From: Artocarpus heterophyllus
Lineage: Eukaryota > Streptophyta > Magnoliopsida > Rosales > Moraceae
Assembly: GCA_025403435.1 (NCBI GenBank)
Contig: CM046349.1
Coordinates: forward strand, 21,412,004 to 21,476,003
DNA: 64,000 nucleotides
Direction of reading: 5' to 3'
In this document: piece after piece, positions 9,694 to 21,950 of the stretch
Layout: each line of letters opens with the position of its first letter
Numbering within the stretch: the first letter of the stretch is position 1
Program-made: the position numbers and the translations under genes
The notes under the pieces: model-generated
Seen by the model: the letters and a program-made list of their open reading frames with translations, nothing else
What the model was told of the DNA's origin: nothing
Database searches by the model: none

Positions 9694-12600
9694 TGTAATG
9701 ACCGAGAAAATTTCATTAATAAAACCTAATATTTAATTGGGTTTAATTAATGAATTTACCCTTAAAAATTATAATTTTTGTAAAATTACGATAATATAAA
9801 TAATAAGCCGTATTAAATGGAAATTTCATGGCAAATGTGATGTAATGTTGAATATTGCCGAATACAGATTTTATGAGTTTAATTACTTAAAAATTTGTAA
9901 ATAATATCCATGAAATGAATTTTATATCACAATTAATTGTAAAATTGTGATATAAACACATGGGTACTTAGAATACAAATATGATGTAGAGTTTACCGAG
10001 ACCTAACCCAGTGTAAGAAAGAGGCCGATGCAGTATAAGTATACTGCTAAGTGAAAATGCATGTATGGAAAAAGTTACGTTTGGCCTCTAAAAGAGAACC
10101 GAAGGTAAGGAAAATAGTTTACACAGTCTAAGAATATGAAATGGCATTGATTTGACCACGGCAGTATAGGAAAAATACTGTGTGGTAAAAAATTATACAG
10201 TATAAATTTTTAACTCCACAAAGTGGACATTCCTTGGTTTTCTATTGGGCCACATGTCTAGAAAAGTGGTCCAATCACCTCGTGACACCTAGGGGGTATA
10301 CTCATGGATAACCATGAGTCACCAAATGAGATAAGGATGCATTTATGGCAAGTTATCACAAAATTTTTCATTTCCTTCTTTCCTCCAAGTTTCAGCAGCC
10401 ATTGTTGAGACCTCTAAAAAAATTTCTCAAGCCCAAAACCTTGCAAAAACAACCCCACTTAAGTTCAAGAGACAAAAATCCAAGAAAGTTCAACAAATTT
10501 TAACGTAAAATCTAACTTTTTTCAAGACTTCAAGGGATTTTTCATGGGTTAAGAAAACAAATTAACCCAAGGTATTTTTGCATGAAAATGACCTCTAGGA
10601 AGGAGTTTCAAAGAGCTTTGGGAAGCTAGAAATCAAAAGGTGCTATTTGGGGCAAGTTTTGATTTTAAAGTTTTAAAATTTTATGAATTTTGTATTGATT
10701 TTTATTCTTTCAAACTCATATGGGTTCTTGAGCATATATTTGATGAAATTTCATGTATAAATGATGTATGGCATGTTTAAGTTATGAAGTTTCAGTTTAT
10801 GGTGCAAAATGTTAATTTTTCCAAAAAGCCTTATTTTTGTAAATTTGATGCTAATCTTAGAAAAAATGATGTTTGAGCATGAGAATGATTTGAATAAGGC
10901 ATGGAACGGTTTCTATAGGGGTAGATTTGTAATTTTAAAATAGATTTTTACCAAAATACCCTAAGGGCTAAATTGAAAGAAAATATTCTTTCTCGGCAGA
11001 TTTAAAAAACGCCTAAAAACACCCCTGTATAGTGAGATTTTGAGAAAAGTTAAAACACGAAAGTTGTAGATCTTGACAAAACTGTTAGGCATCATGGATG
11101 GTTCATCGAAAAACTAAACCGTTTGTGAGTTTTTGATTTTTCAAGAAATTATCAAAAGTGAAAAAAATGTTAAAATGGTAAAAATGTTATTTTTTAAAAT
11201 GATTTAAGGTATGGTACTTTTAGTAAAAATGTTCCTTATGAAAAATAAAACATTTTGACATGAAGAGATAAATTTTAGTCCTGGGCACAAAATCGTCAAA
11301 ATTTTCATTTCAGGGACTAAATCGTAAAGTTTTATGAAAATGGGGCATAATTGAGAAATAAAGAGATTTGACCCACTAGGGTGTTATTTTAAAATTAGTA
11401 TGTGGTTATTTTCGTAAGAATAACAAAATCGAGCTCGGGTAAGTTAGTGGACCCACCGAGAGCAAAATCATCATTTTTGCCTGAATAACCCGAACCGCTC
11501 CGAAATGTTTCAACTGGAAAAATAATGGTTAAAAAGGTTCTCGCCCTTCATTAGAAACGATAGGGTAGAGTTAGATAGAAATAAGAAAACCAGTGGTTCT
11601 TAGAGTTGTATATAGTAATGCAACTCAATTTATTAACTAACGGATGTTTTGTATCGAAACATAGTGGAATTTGGCTAATGGCTTTGTAATTGGCCAACAG
11701 GATCCTAGGAATCTAGGAGAAGGGAAATCGAGGTTAAGTTGCCCGACATTCGCATCAAGTAAGTACCCATCCCATCTACAGTATGAAATTGTAGGCTTAG
11801 AGTGCAAAATGTGGATATGTATACCTGTGTGTATATCAAGGTGTATACTTGTATGTATGCAATGGCATGAGTATTTATAAATATGAAGGTGTATACTTGT
11901 GAGTATACGGAGTAGATACCTGAGTGTATATTATGACATGTACCTGAGTGTATATGATGATGTATACCTGTGTGTATATTATGTTAAGTACCTGTGAGTA
12001 CATTATGCCATATACCTATGCGTATATTAATGTATATCAGTGTATATATAAAGTATGTACCTGTGTCTGCTATGTTGTATGAGAGCATTTATGTTATATA
12101 TATCATGTGATCATCACTTAATGCATGGTATGATAACCATAATAAGTGAATTGGGAAGCAAATCACCAAAAGTTAGGAAAAGTGTCGTACCAACTCCTGA
12201 CTCAAGGGGAGTTTAAGGATTTCATTATGGTCACAGTGTTACGTAGACCTAAGTGCACAATGGTACAAACACTTGGGCTCTAGTTAAAGATAAGAAATGA
12301 TAAAGATAAGGAAGGATGATAAGAAAGCGTAATGAGGTCATGCCTTTTATTGAATGTGCATGTGGGATTATATGGGACATACTAGGCGTAAGCTCACTAA
12401 GTATTTCATACTGTAGGTATTCCGACGAAAAGGTCAGAGTAATTGTAAGGATGAGTTAGCGGAGGGATGAATAGTGTGCAGACTGGGTATGGATTCCGTT
12501 GCAGTATGTTTTCCACTGCATTGTGTTTTAAGATATTTTGAAAGTAATGTTTGATAAACTATATTGCAAAGGAAAGGTGGATATGTAAATATTAGTATAT

Positions 12601-12730
12601 GTTTGTATTTCAAAGGTTGTTAGACCAGTATATGTGAAGTATTTATTAAAAGAAAAAAATTTTCCTAAATTTTTGCCTATAAGGAAGTAAGAAAAAGGTT
12701 TATCACAGCCCGAAAAGACGGGTTGTGACA
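9694..12730 (+). repeat. 3' LTR of the chromovirus
   Basis: Collinear with 2959-5988. Starts TGTAATGACC and ends TTGTGACA, followed by the GTATA duplication. It carries the same inverted repeat (10300-10319) and tandem motif (11813-12076). Differences from the 5' LTR are scattered substitutions and a few short indels, so the insertion is not brand new but is far younger than the flanking DNA. Confidence 0.93.
11813..12076 (+). repeat. Degenerate tandem 'tacctgtgtgtatat' repeat inside the 3' LTR
   Basis: Same array as at 5071-5336, in the same LTR position. Confidence 0.8.
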
Positions 12731-15163
12731 GTATAAATAATTTTCAAAGAAAATGTTTTTACATGATTTCTAAAATTATGAAATGCATGTTCAATGTTAT
12801 ACCCTGTTATATTCTGTTAGGTTATATTTACTTAGTTAAGATATGTTATATTTGCATCTTGTTAGGTCATATATGATATGTGATGTATGCTATATTAAAA
12901 TATATTATTTACTCACTTTCAGTTCAACATGTTTTCAAAATTTGATACATAGTGCTATATAGTAATTTGTCATACTACATACATATAATAAAACAAGTGA
13001 AAGTAATAACAAACAAACAAAGGATATCGTACCAACCTCTCGACTTATGATGAGGCTTTTGTTGAGTTCAATACAGTTTATGGTCTCGATGTTGTTGGGA
13101 CTTCGCGAACTCTAACTTCCCGAGGATCGCGCACAGCCAGTACTATCACCGGGCCCATTTAGTAAGATAAGATAAGACTTAAATAATAAAGCATAAAACA
13201 AGTTAACAATGTTCATGAATATTTTATTAAGTGATTTTAAATTTTGTTTTACGAGTTTAACTTCCTACTTGATGAGTGAAAGCTCACTTAAGTATGTTAA
13301 TGTGGTAGGTAAGGAACCTGTTAGCAGCACTTGATAGGTAGTGGCGAACGGTGGGTGAATGGTGAAGATGGGAAATGGATACCGCTTTTGCAAAAGGTTT
13401 TATAAATTATGTATGTATGAATAATTAAGTAGTATTACAAAAATATGTTGTAGAACTGAGGTTGTAGCCATGCGACCATAGTTTAAAATGATTTAAGATT
13501 TAAAAAAATATGTTGCAACACAAAATGCAACAAATATACATAAATTTTCTAGTAAGAAATTATAATAATATTTAGTTTAGAAATGTTTTAAAAGTTTTAT
13601 TTTAAATTAAGAAAGGTATTAAAAGAATAATTTTAAGAAATTATTAACCTAATTTTAAAAGATTAAGTTTTAAAAAGTTATTGTTATGCAGTTTTTAAAA
13701 GAATAAGTTTCAATAAATTATATTATGTTTTAAATTTAATCAAAATAAAAAAATATTCTGCAAATCTAAGTACCTTCTGTTAAAATATGTTTAAGTACTA
13801 AAATTATGTGGTTAAGTAATGGCTACGTAGGTTGAATCGTTACACTAAGAAACTAAAATAGATGAGTTTTAGCTCCTAACTAATGTTTTGAGAGGGAAGG
13901 GCATATAATAAAACTAAAATATCATACCTAACTTGCAAAAAATTGACAAATTAGCTTTTTTTGTTAAAAACTGATGGAATTTGATTGACTTAAGGGGAAA
14001 ACAGAAGACAGATAATAGATCCAAGAACAAAATAATTACATTTTAAAGTTCAGGGAACATATTGACACAAGTGACGTGGTTTAGAGGGAATTCCTAAAAT
14101 TTATCCTAAACGAAAAATTAAACATTTTTCAATTAAAAAATTTTGAATAAACATCATGAAAATCTTTAATTACCGTAAATATTTTAACATTTATTTAATA
14201 ATACGCTGTGTCGAAAATGCACTTTTGTATACTTATTACATGCACATATGACCATTCAAGGGATTATTGTTGTTGTTGTTGTTGCTGTTGTTGCTATTGT
14301 TGTTGTTTTTTTTTTACTTGTTACACTACACAAGGTGATGCTTTTTGTATTTTCAATATGCATTCATGATTGTTAAAATGAAGTATTAATTTCAGAACTT
14401 AGGTGCAAAATTACTCGTCATTTTGATATGGATATCAAATATTTAACCTAAATCATCATTCATGGTTTGTTTATAAATAGGTCACCCATTAGAGAATTAA
14501 CAAAACTCATAGACAAAAAAAGGTAATTAGAGAGTTTGAATGGAAATTAACTTAGCTCTAATCACAAATATTATTGTATAGGATAGATTCACATAGTAAA
14601 TGATTTATAACAATCCATGAATTGACATATGTGCTTTATGGTTACTCGTAATTCATATATATATTTTTAGAACAAGCCTTGGTTTCTAATAGTGGCTGAA
14701 ATCGAAGCTAAAATTTATATTAGTTTAATTATGAGATTACTAAATTATAAATAATCATTGAAACTTCAATTATTTATGTCCATTACGTCCCTTTGATAAC
14801 TTTATAATTTTTTCAATGAATTAATGAATTCTTTAGATGATTTTCAGTTAACCGAGCCTAATAAGAAAAATGTTTGATAAGTTATCATGTAGCACTAATA
14901 TATTTGTGTTGCATATGTTTTATATGACACGATAAATATCATTATGTAAAAAGTATTTATTTTAATTTTGTTAAGATAAATACTAAGCGAGAACCATTTG
15001 AAGGAGTAATTGAGGTAGGCCAAGAAGATTTACTGATGAACACATTAATTGATTTAGAAAGAAGAGAATAGTAAAGAATCTTTGAAGGTTTTTTAGAATG
15101 TATAATGATGTAAAAGATTATTGTCAAATACATGAGAAACAAAAAAAAAATGATTAGTTGATA
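12731..15163. other. Gene-free AT-rich stretch with a GTT microsatellite
   Basis: After the GTATA duplication I see no gene. 13020-13400 has a slightly higher GC content and phrases such as gatgagtgaaagctcactta and gaaatggataccgcttttg that recall chromovirus LTRs, so this may be the other half of an old element interrupted at 2959. That is weakly supported. A (GTT)n run lies at about 14266-14310. Confidence 0.4.
14266..14310. repeat. (GTT)n microsatellite
   Basis: About 14 trinucleotide units with GCT and ATT interruptions, followed by a poly-T run. Confidence 0.85.
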
Positions 15164-16192
15164 TCTATAACTATTATATAAGTAAGAGTTTTCCAAAAAC
15201 ACTATTCAAAAAATAGTCTCTCTATTTTGTCTTTTGTGCTTTTGTCTTTTTTCTCTCTTAAGTAATCTGGTTCATTAACTTTCTTTCAAAACTATTATAA
15301 CTTGTTTGCCTTTTTTTGATAGATGATTTGTTTCTTTTACTATATAATATCACATATACATTATGTTGTTTTGTTTCACCTAATAAAAGTCTTATATTTT
15401 ATGTGTTTAATCAAAATAATGACTTTTTGTTAATTTTTTCCCTTTAAATATTTTTTTAATTCATCTATAATCTATAATCTATCATTTATATGGTATATAC
15501 TATATTATAAGTGGAAGTTCTATAAAACACTATACAAAATTTAGTAAACTTATTTTGTCTTTTTGTATCTTTTTAATAATTTTTCTTGTCTTGTCTTATT
15601 TATTCCATTTTTTATTTTTATATTTTAAAGGGTGTTTAGCAAAATCAGTTCAAGCCAAAACTTTTGATTGCTATAGAGTAAAGCTCTCATATGTTATGAT
15701 CTAAAAAAGTGAGTTACAATATAAAGCACTCACATGCTATATTTTTAGTCAAAAATTTTAGTTTAAACCAGACTTCCCAAACACAATATTACCTTTTTTT
15801 TTACTTTTACTTTTTTTATTCTTCACTTTCTTTCCTAACTCATTATTTGCCAAATTTTTTTTTCTAATGTAGCTTAGTCTTCTTAAAATGTACTTATACG
15901 AAATATTTTTTTTCTTGCTTTACTCCTATAAAAAAAATTTCTTACATATGTATCCTTCTTAATTTTTATATTTCTTTTTTTCTTTTTGTCGAGAACTCAT
16001 GTATAATTATATTTTCCTCGCTTGTTCCTATTAAAATATTCTTCAACATATTGCCATAATTATTTTCAATATAAGACATCACAGAAAAGGATCCTTATAA
16101 ATATTCAGATAATAACAAAATAATCAAGACTTTAACACATAAATTTAACTACAAAATTGCTTTCAAATGCATTGCATGTGGCTCTTAACTAG
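15164..16192 (+). mobile_element. Non-autonomous Helitron-like element, copy 1
   Basis: The start TCTATAACTATTATATAAG follows an A. The 3' end is CTAG followed by T at 16189-16193, preceded about 10 bases upstream by a small hairpin (ATGC-att-GCAT, about 16167-16177). TC at the 5' end, a hairpin then CTRR at the 3' end, and insertion between A and T are the hallmarks of Helitrons as known. A second copy of the 5'-type sequence (atactatattataagtggaag) lies inside near 15497-15520, so the element looks compound. There is no Rep/helicase coding. A MITE-like segment is embedded at 15630-15784. Confidence 0.55.
15630..15784. mobile_element. MITE-like sequence with gggtgttt termini
   Basis: The left end GGGTGTTTAGC and right end CCCAAACAC are imperfect inverted repeats. 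The interior contains 'taaagctctcatatg' and 'aaagcactcacatgcta', related to the MITE at 33610-33772 (taaagctctcacatgctacag). It has no coding capacity. The superfamily is uncertain; target duplications are not clear. Confidence 0.5.
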
Positions 16193-16321
16193 TACTATTA
16201 TATAAGTGGGAGTTTCCATAAGGCAATATTCAAAAAATGGTTCATCTATTTTGTCTTTTTATGTTTTGGTTTTTTCCTTTTCTTTTTCAATTTTATCTTT
16301 CCTTTTTAATCAACTTATTAG
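16193..16321 (+). mobile_element. Helitron-like copy 2, left part (interrupted by Copia complex)
   Basis: Immediately after the CTAGT of copy 1, 'actattatataagtgggagtttcc' repeats the family's 5' sequence without the initial TC. It then runs 'ttcatctattttgtctttttatgtttt' as in copy 1 and is cut at ATTAG (16317-16321) by the Copia insertion. The remainder resumes at 29185 and ends at CTAG 29882-29885. Confidence 0.45.
16317..16321. repeat. Target site duplication ATTAG, left copy
   Basis: ATTAG abuts the Copia LTR fragment (TGTTGGAAAA) and recurs exactly at 29180-29184 after the far LTR end. This shows that the outermost ends of the 12.9-kb complex come from one integration event. Confidence 0.85.
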
Positions 16322-16769
16322 TGTTGGAAAAAATAGTATGCAGTGAAATTTTAAAATTTTTACATCAGAGTATTTTCTATAACACAAGTTTGACACTTTA
16401 TATGTGTAAACTAACTAGATCTTACTAACCTTTGTGTGCTAAAAAACTTCTGTAATCAATGAAGAGAAGTAACGTTCCAGAAGGACCTCAACCAACTAGT
16501 CTTTTTTGCTATTCTTTATCTACGATCGGAGTGAGAGTGGGCTCACGTTGTTCAGTTTCTCCACCAGGTCGCTCTCCTTCCAACCAATTGAGAAATACCC
16601 AAAGTTATAATTCATGATTTGTGAACGATAACTCACCGGGGAGTTTTAGAGTCTCACTGACAGAGTCTCACTCTAGATTTCTTAACAGATCTAAATAATA
16701 ATGAGACTCACTCCCCTTTTATAGAGGTTGGGCGTAGGAGTCAGTCCTTATCAGATAAGACCTCAAAAA
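16322..16769 (-). repeat. Terminal piece of copy-1 3' LTR
   Basis: About 448 bases matching the corresponding end of the LTRs at 16770 and 27168 (shared atgaagagaagtaacgttcc, tttatagaggttggg). It stops at 'cctcaaaaa', where the copy-2 LTR begins. That point corresponds to about 27615 in the intact LTR. Confidence 0.8.
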
Positions 16770-18694
16770 TGTTGGAAAAAGAGTATGCAGCGAAATTTTA
16801 AAAAAATTTATATCAAAGTATTTTTCAAAATACAAGTTTGACATGCTATATGCATAAATTAGCCAGATCTTACTAACCTTTGTGTACCGAAGAACCCTCG
16901 CAAAACATGAAGAGAAGTAACGTTCCAAAAGAGCCTCAACCAACTGGTCTTCTTTGCTATTCTCTATTCACGACCGGAGTGAGTGTGGGCTCACACGTAC
17001 AGCTCTTCCACCAGATGATTCTCCTCCCAACCAATCGAGAGAACCCAAAGCAAGTGTTCATGATTTATGAACAAAAGCTCTCAGAGAGTTTTCAGATTCT
17101 CACTAGTAGAGTATCACTCTTAATCTCTCAATTGATCTGAGTAACTCTTAAGACTTACTCCCTTTATATAGAGATTGGTCCTAGGTCAGTCCTTATCAGA
17201 TTAGGTCTCAAAACTTGAAATAGAATCAAGTTTGGATCAATATTTGATAAGATCTGCATGGAAACGCGTGATCTTATCATTCACTAATCGGCAGGCTAAA
17301 CCACCTGATCGACAAGCCAAACAAGCCCCATCGACAGGCCGAACTGTCAAATAAAAATCTCGCGAATCTTTTATTTTTCACTTGAGATTCTAGAAGATAA
17401 AGTCTCAGTTTTAATTCAAATAAACCAATAGAGAAGTTATCTGATCAAAACAACTTTATCTAGATAATCTCTAAGAAAATAAATCAATTCCCAATAATTC
17501 TATAAGTTTATCTTGATCTAATTTATCTAAAATTAAATCAACCGATAAACAGACATGAATTATTTGATTCTTCCAAATTTCAATCAATCCAATAAATTCG
17601 ACATAAGTTACCAATTATTGAAAAAGCACGCCGTGTCGTTACAGGATATTGTGAGCTAGCAAAGGGGACCAAATAGACCTATATAGTTCAAGCTCCCAAT
17701 AATTATGAAACCCAATATCCCAGATATACATTTCATAATTATCAACTCCAACGCTACTCCACTAAAAGCTTGGAGCTGCACTCTCGAACTAAATAGAATT
17801 ACGACGCCCGTATAGCTAAGTCACCATGACATATCATAGTGTATCGTATCCCCATATGATAATCCATAATCGGTTTAAGGACAAGTTCTGTCTTACCTTT
17901 CTGATTATTTTTATCTTACGTTCCATTATCTCACCATCAAAAAACTTACTATCCAATGACAGTATACCATTTAGTTACACCTACGTATCCAAATAGTTGA
18001 GCGCTCTAGTTTTCCAATTACAGGATAACGCATATAAGAGGATATCATTACTCCTAAAGAGGAGCTATGGATTCCATATCTATGAATAACAGGTCTACTC
18101 CATCAAGAGTCATGCCTCTAACGTACCGGCATGCATACCACTATTAAGATGTGGGTATCACCCTTTGGTACATCAAAAGACACAAGCCAAGACAACGGGC
18201 CCACTATTCATCTCAGGATTAAGATACAACACAAATGATTGCCTAAAGTGAATTGATTTGCCAAGACAGAATTATTAATCCAAATCAATTCACTTTATGT
18301 GATCCAACACATCGTCACCTATGACAACATGCCAATGTTTCTATTCACGGAGTCCACCTCCGAGGGTCAAGACAAACCATCTCCCAAAAGGGATATAGAC
18401 AACATAACAATCTTTGCATGAATAAAGCACCCAACTTTATTCCCTCGATTGCGGATCGTATGATTTAGACCATCACCTTAAGAATCGTGTCTTCTGCATA
18501 ATCCGTCCATCATATGCTCAATTCTTAAGGTTTAGACCGACAGTCTCAGACTATTGTTTGCTTAACATACATTCAACAAATATGAACATAAAGAGGACAA
18601 GATTTGGTATATAAATAATAAATAAATTCTTTATTGATAAAAATGTCTCCAAAAACTTATTACAGTTTTACTCCTTAGGGAATACAGTCTAACA
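16770..18694 (-). repeat. 3' LTR of Copia copy 2 (full length)
   Basis: On the + strand it runs TGTTGGAAAAAG...CAGTCTAACA (1925 bases). On the - strand it starts TGTTAGACTG and ends CCAACA. The preceding purine tract in pol (agtgcaagtgagagat, - strand) is the PPT. It contains a perfect 17-bp stem inverted repeat at 18244-18297. Confidence 0.85.
18244..18297. repeat. 17-bp perfect inverted repeat in Copia LTR
   Basis: Left arm TAAAGTGAATTGATTTG (18244-18260), 20-base loop, right arm CAAATCAATTCACTTTA (18281-18297). The LTR at 20495-21950 carries the same structure with the last pair changed on both sides (21496-21512 and 21533-21549). The LTR at 27168 has mismatches there. Confidence 0.9.
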
Positions 18695-20494
18695 ATCTCT
18701 CACTTGCACTAAGTGAGTAAATATGACAAATCTCGCATCTACATAGCTTCCACATGCCTCTCGAAGACTCTCCCAATAAGTGTCATCGTAAATGGACAAG
18801 CTAAATTGTCCTCTGACATGATCTTGCACACCGTGACATGCTCGCCCTTGACAAAGTCCTTTATCACATGATACTTCCGATCAATATGATTACTCTTCTT
18901 GTGAAATCTTGGTTCCTTAGCATTGGCTACCGCCGCACTATTATCACAGTACAGTGATACCACCTTATCCATGCCTAGGAACTACCTCAAGATCCCCAAG
19001 GAACTTGCAGAGCCACACTGCTTCTTTCGAAGCATCACTAGCTGCCACATACTCGACCTCCATCGCTAAATCCAAAGTGCAATCTTGCTTAGCACTTCTT
19101 CAATTGATGGCACCGCCGTCCAGAGTAAACACAAAACCTGAAGTCGACTTCCTAGAATCTAGACAGGATTGAAAATCTGAGCCAGTGTATCTTAGAGGAG
19201 TCAAGTCCTCACCCAAATACACAAGCATATACCCTCGAGTCCTTCTCAGGTACTTGAAAATATGTTTTACTACAACCCAATGGTTCAGTCCTGGATCCGC
19301 CTGAAATTGACTTACAATCCTGACTGCATAACTAATATCTGGTCGTGTGTAAAGAATGGCATACATGAGACTACCCACTACCGAAGTATAAGGCACCTTC
19401 TTCATGTATTCTCTTTCTTCATAAGACTTTGGAGAGTCTTTCTTAGAAAGAGTAATTCCAGACCAAGATGGTTGCCCATCTTTCTGGAATCCTGCATTGC
19501 AAACCTCTTGAGAATTTTATCTATGTAGTTGGCCTAGGACAAAGTTATCATTTTATTCTTCTTGTCTCAAAAGATCTAGGATACCGAGAACAAAATTAGC
19601 CTCACCCAAGTCCTTCATGTCAAACTGCTTGGTCAACCATAATTTGACCTGATGACAACGCCCTCACTGTCATTGCCAATTAGCAGAATGTCATCTACAT
19701 AGAGTAGTAGAAAAACCTACCTTCCCATCCTTAATGTGTTTGTAAACACATAGGTTCATCCACATTTTGTGAGAACCCATAAGTCTTAATCACCTGATCA
19801 AATCTTATGTTCTAATAACGAGAAGCCTGCTTAAGTCCATAAATTGACTTTAGCAACCTACAAACCTTACCTTCTTGACCCATGACCTTTAACCCGTCTA
19901 GTTGTTCTATATAAATGGACTCATCAAGATAGCCATTTAGAAAGGCCATCTTGACATCCATCTGCCAAATCTCGTAGTCGAGAGCAATAGCTATGGACAA
20001 GAGAATCTAGATGGACTAAACATGGCCATAGGCGAAAAGGTTTCCTCATAATCGATTCCTTCCTTTTGCGTATAACCCTTAGCTACCAATTTAGCCTTCA
20101 AGGTTTTGACCTTTCCATCCACTCCTCTTTTCCTCTTGTAGATCCACTTACACCTTATGGGTTTTACCCCTTCAGGAAGATCCACAAGTTCCCAAACCTA
20201 ATTAGCCTCCATAGACTTCATCTTTGTGTTCATGGCCTCTGTCCAGAGTTTTGAATCAACATCCTCCATAGCTTCTGCGTAAGTATAAGGATCCTTGTCA
20301 TGTTCATCCGGTTCAGCCACAAAGACCTCCCTATTGAACATATACCTCTCAGGTTGATGCCCAATCCTCCTACTACGTCGAAGCCCCTGAGGTTGTTGTT
20401 CAGGTTTGTTTGGTTTTTCTACACTAATCAGAATAGTTTCATTCGAAACCTCTAGAGTGATCGGATCACTCCTTAACACCTTCTCAATCGGCAA
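18695..20494 (-). pseudogene. Copia copy 2: RT and RNase H remnant
   Basis: Reading on the - strand: pol linker (RSDPITLEVSNET near 20470), RT start ([19 protein letters not shown], 20185), the RT core (WQMDVKMAFLNGYLDESIYIEQ, about 19970), then the connection and RNase H (SRKSTSGFVFTLDGGAIN near 19120; SLYCDNSAAVANAKEPRFHKKS near 18960). Several frameshifts and stops separate the pieces, and the YVDD box region near 19690 is out of frame. The right-hand junction at about 20487-20500 switches from the pol linker to LTR sequence, which is the deletion breakpoint of the nested copy. Confidence 0.82.
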
Positions 20495-21950
20495 ATGAAA
20501 TTAAAGATCGATCCGCCGAACTTGCGATAAAAAGTTTCTTGCAAATCTTTATTTCCCACCTAAGATTTTGGGGATAGAGCCTCAATTATTTAAATAACCC
20601 AACGGAGAAGTTATTCGATTAAAACTGTCATACTAAATAATCTCTAGGAAAAAATATATTTCTGATAATTCAACAAGTTTATATTGAATTTATTTATTTA
20701 AAATTAATCCAACCGATAAACAAACATGAATTATCTAATCCTAATAATTCAACAAGTTTATCTTGAATTAATTTTATCATAAAATTAATTCAACTGATAA
20801 ACAAACATGAATTATCTAATTTTACCAATTTTCAGCCAATCTGATAAATCTGACATAAGTCACCAATTATTGGAAAAGCATGTCGTATCGTTACAGGATT
20901 TTTGTGAGCTAGCAATGGGGAGCAAATAGACCTATATAGTTCAAGCTTCCGATAATTATGAAACCCAACATGCCAAATATACATTTCATAACTATTAACT
21001 CCAACGCTACTCCACTAAAAGCTTAGAGCTGCACTCTTGAACTATATAGAATTATGAAGCCCTAATAGCTAAGTCTCCATGACATATTATAATGTATCAT
21101 ATCCCCATTAGATTATCCATAATCGGCTTAAGGACAAGTTTTGTCTTACCTTCTCAATTATTTTTATTTTACGTTCCATTATCTCACCATCAAAAAACTT
21201 ACTATCTAAAGACAGTATAACATTCGGTTACACCTATGTATCCAAATGGCTGAGTACTCTAGTTTTCCAATTACAAGATAACACAAATAAGAGGATATCA
21301 CTACTCCTAAAGAAGAGCTAAGGATTCTATATCTATGAATAACAGATCTACGCTATCAAGAGTCATACCTCTAATGTACTAGCATGCGTACCACTATTAA
21401 AATATGGATGTCACCCTTTGGTACATCAAAAGACACAAGTCAAGACAACGGGCCCACATTCATCTCAAGATTAAGATACAATATATTTGATTGTCTAAAG
21501 TGAATTGATTTACCAAGACAGAATTATTAATCTAAATCAATTCACTTTATGTCCTGATCTAACACATCGTCACCTATGACAATGTGCCAACGTTTCTATT
21601 CGCGAAGTCCACCGCTGATGGTCAAGACAAACCATCTCCCGTTAGGGATAAAGACAATATAACAATCTTTGCATGAATAAAGTGCCTAACTTTATTCCCT
21701 CGATTGCAGATCTTATGATTTAGACTGTCACCTTAAGAATCGTGTCTTCCGCATAATTTGTTCATCATATGCCCAATTCTTAAGGTTTAAACCTACAGTC
21801 TTAGATTTTTGTTTGCTTAACATACATTTAACAAATATAAACGTAAAGAGGACAAGATTTGGTATATAAATAATAAATAAATTCTTTATTGATAAAAATG
21901 TCTCCAAAACAATATTACATTTTTACTCCTTAGGCTATACACATCTAACA
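20495..21950 (-). repeat. Truncated 3' LTR of Copia copy 1
   Basis: Ends (+) at CATCTAACA (21950). It matches 27730-29179 closely, including 'atatacatttcataactatt' and the hairpin. The left edge near 20495 is not an LTR end but the deletion junction. Together with 16322-16769 it makes up almost one whole LTR. The adjacent purine tract (agtgcaagtgggagat, - strand) is the PPT of copy 1. Confidence 0.82.
21496..21549. repeat. 17-bp inverted repeat in copy-1 LTR, covarying
   Basis: Left arm TAAAGTGAATTGATTTA (21496-21512), right arm TAAATCAATTCACTTTA (21533-21549), 20-base loop. Relative to 18244-18297 the loop-closing G-C pair is A-T, changed on both sides so pairing is kept. Confidence 0.9.

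Larger units (their letters stand above)
2959..12730 (+). mobile_element. Tekay/Del-type Ty3/gypsy chromovirus, ends intact, interior deleted
   Basis: A 9.8-kb LTR retrotransposon. The two LTRs of about 3.0 kb are collinear and very similar. Both start TGTAATGACC; the 3' copy ends TTGTGACA and the 5' copy ends TTGTGATA (one change). A perfect 5-bp target duplication GTATA sits at 2954-2958 and 12731-12735. A primer-binding site follows the 5' LTR and a polypurine tract precedes the 3' LTR. Very long LTRs, an initiator-tRNA-Met type primer site and the C-terminal pol sequence (KYVPDP, then a chromodomain-like [14 protein letters not shown] segment) match the Tekay/Del lineage as I know it. The coding region is broken by deletions and stops, so this copy could move only with help from an active relative. 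Confidence 0.93.
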
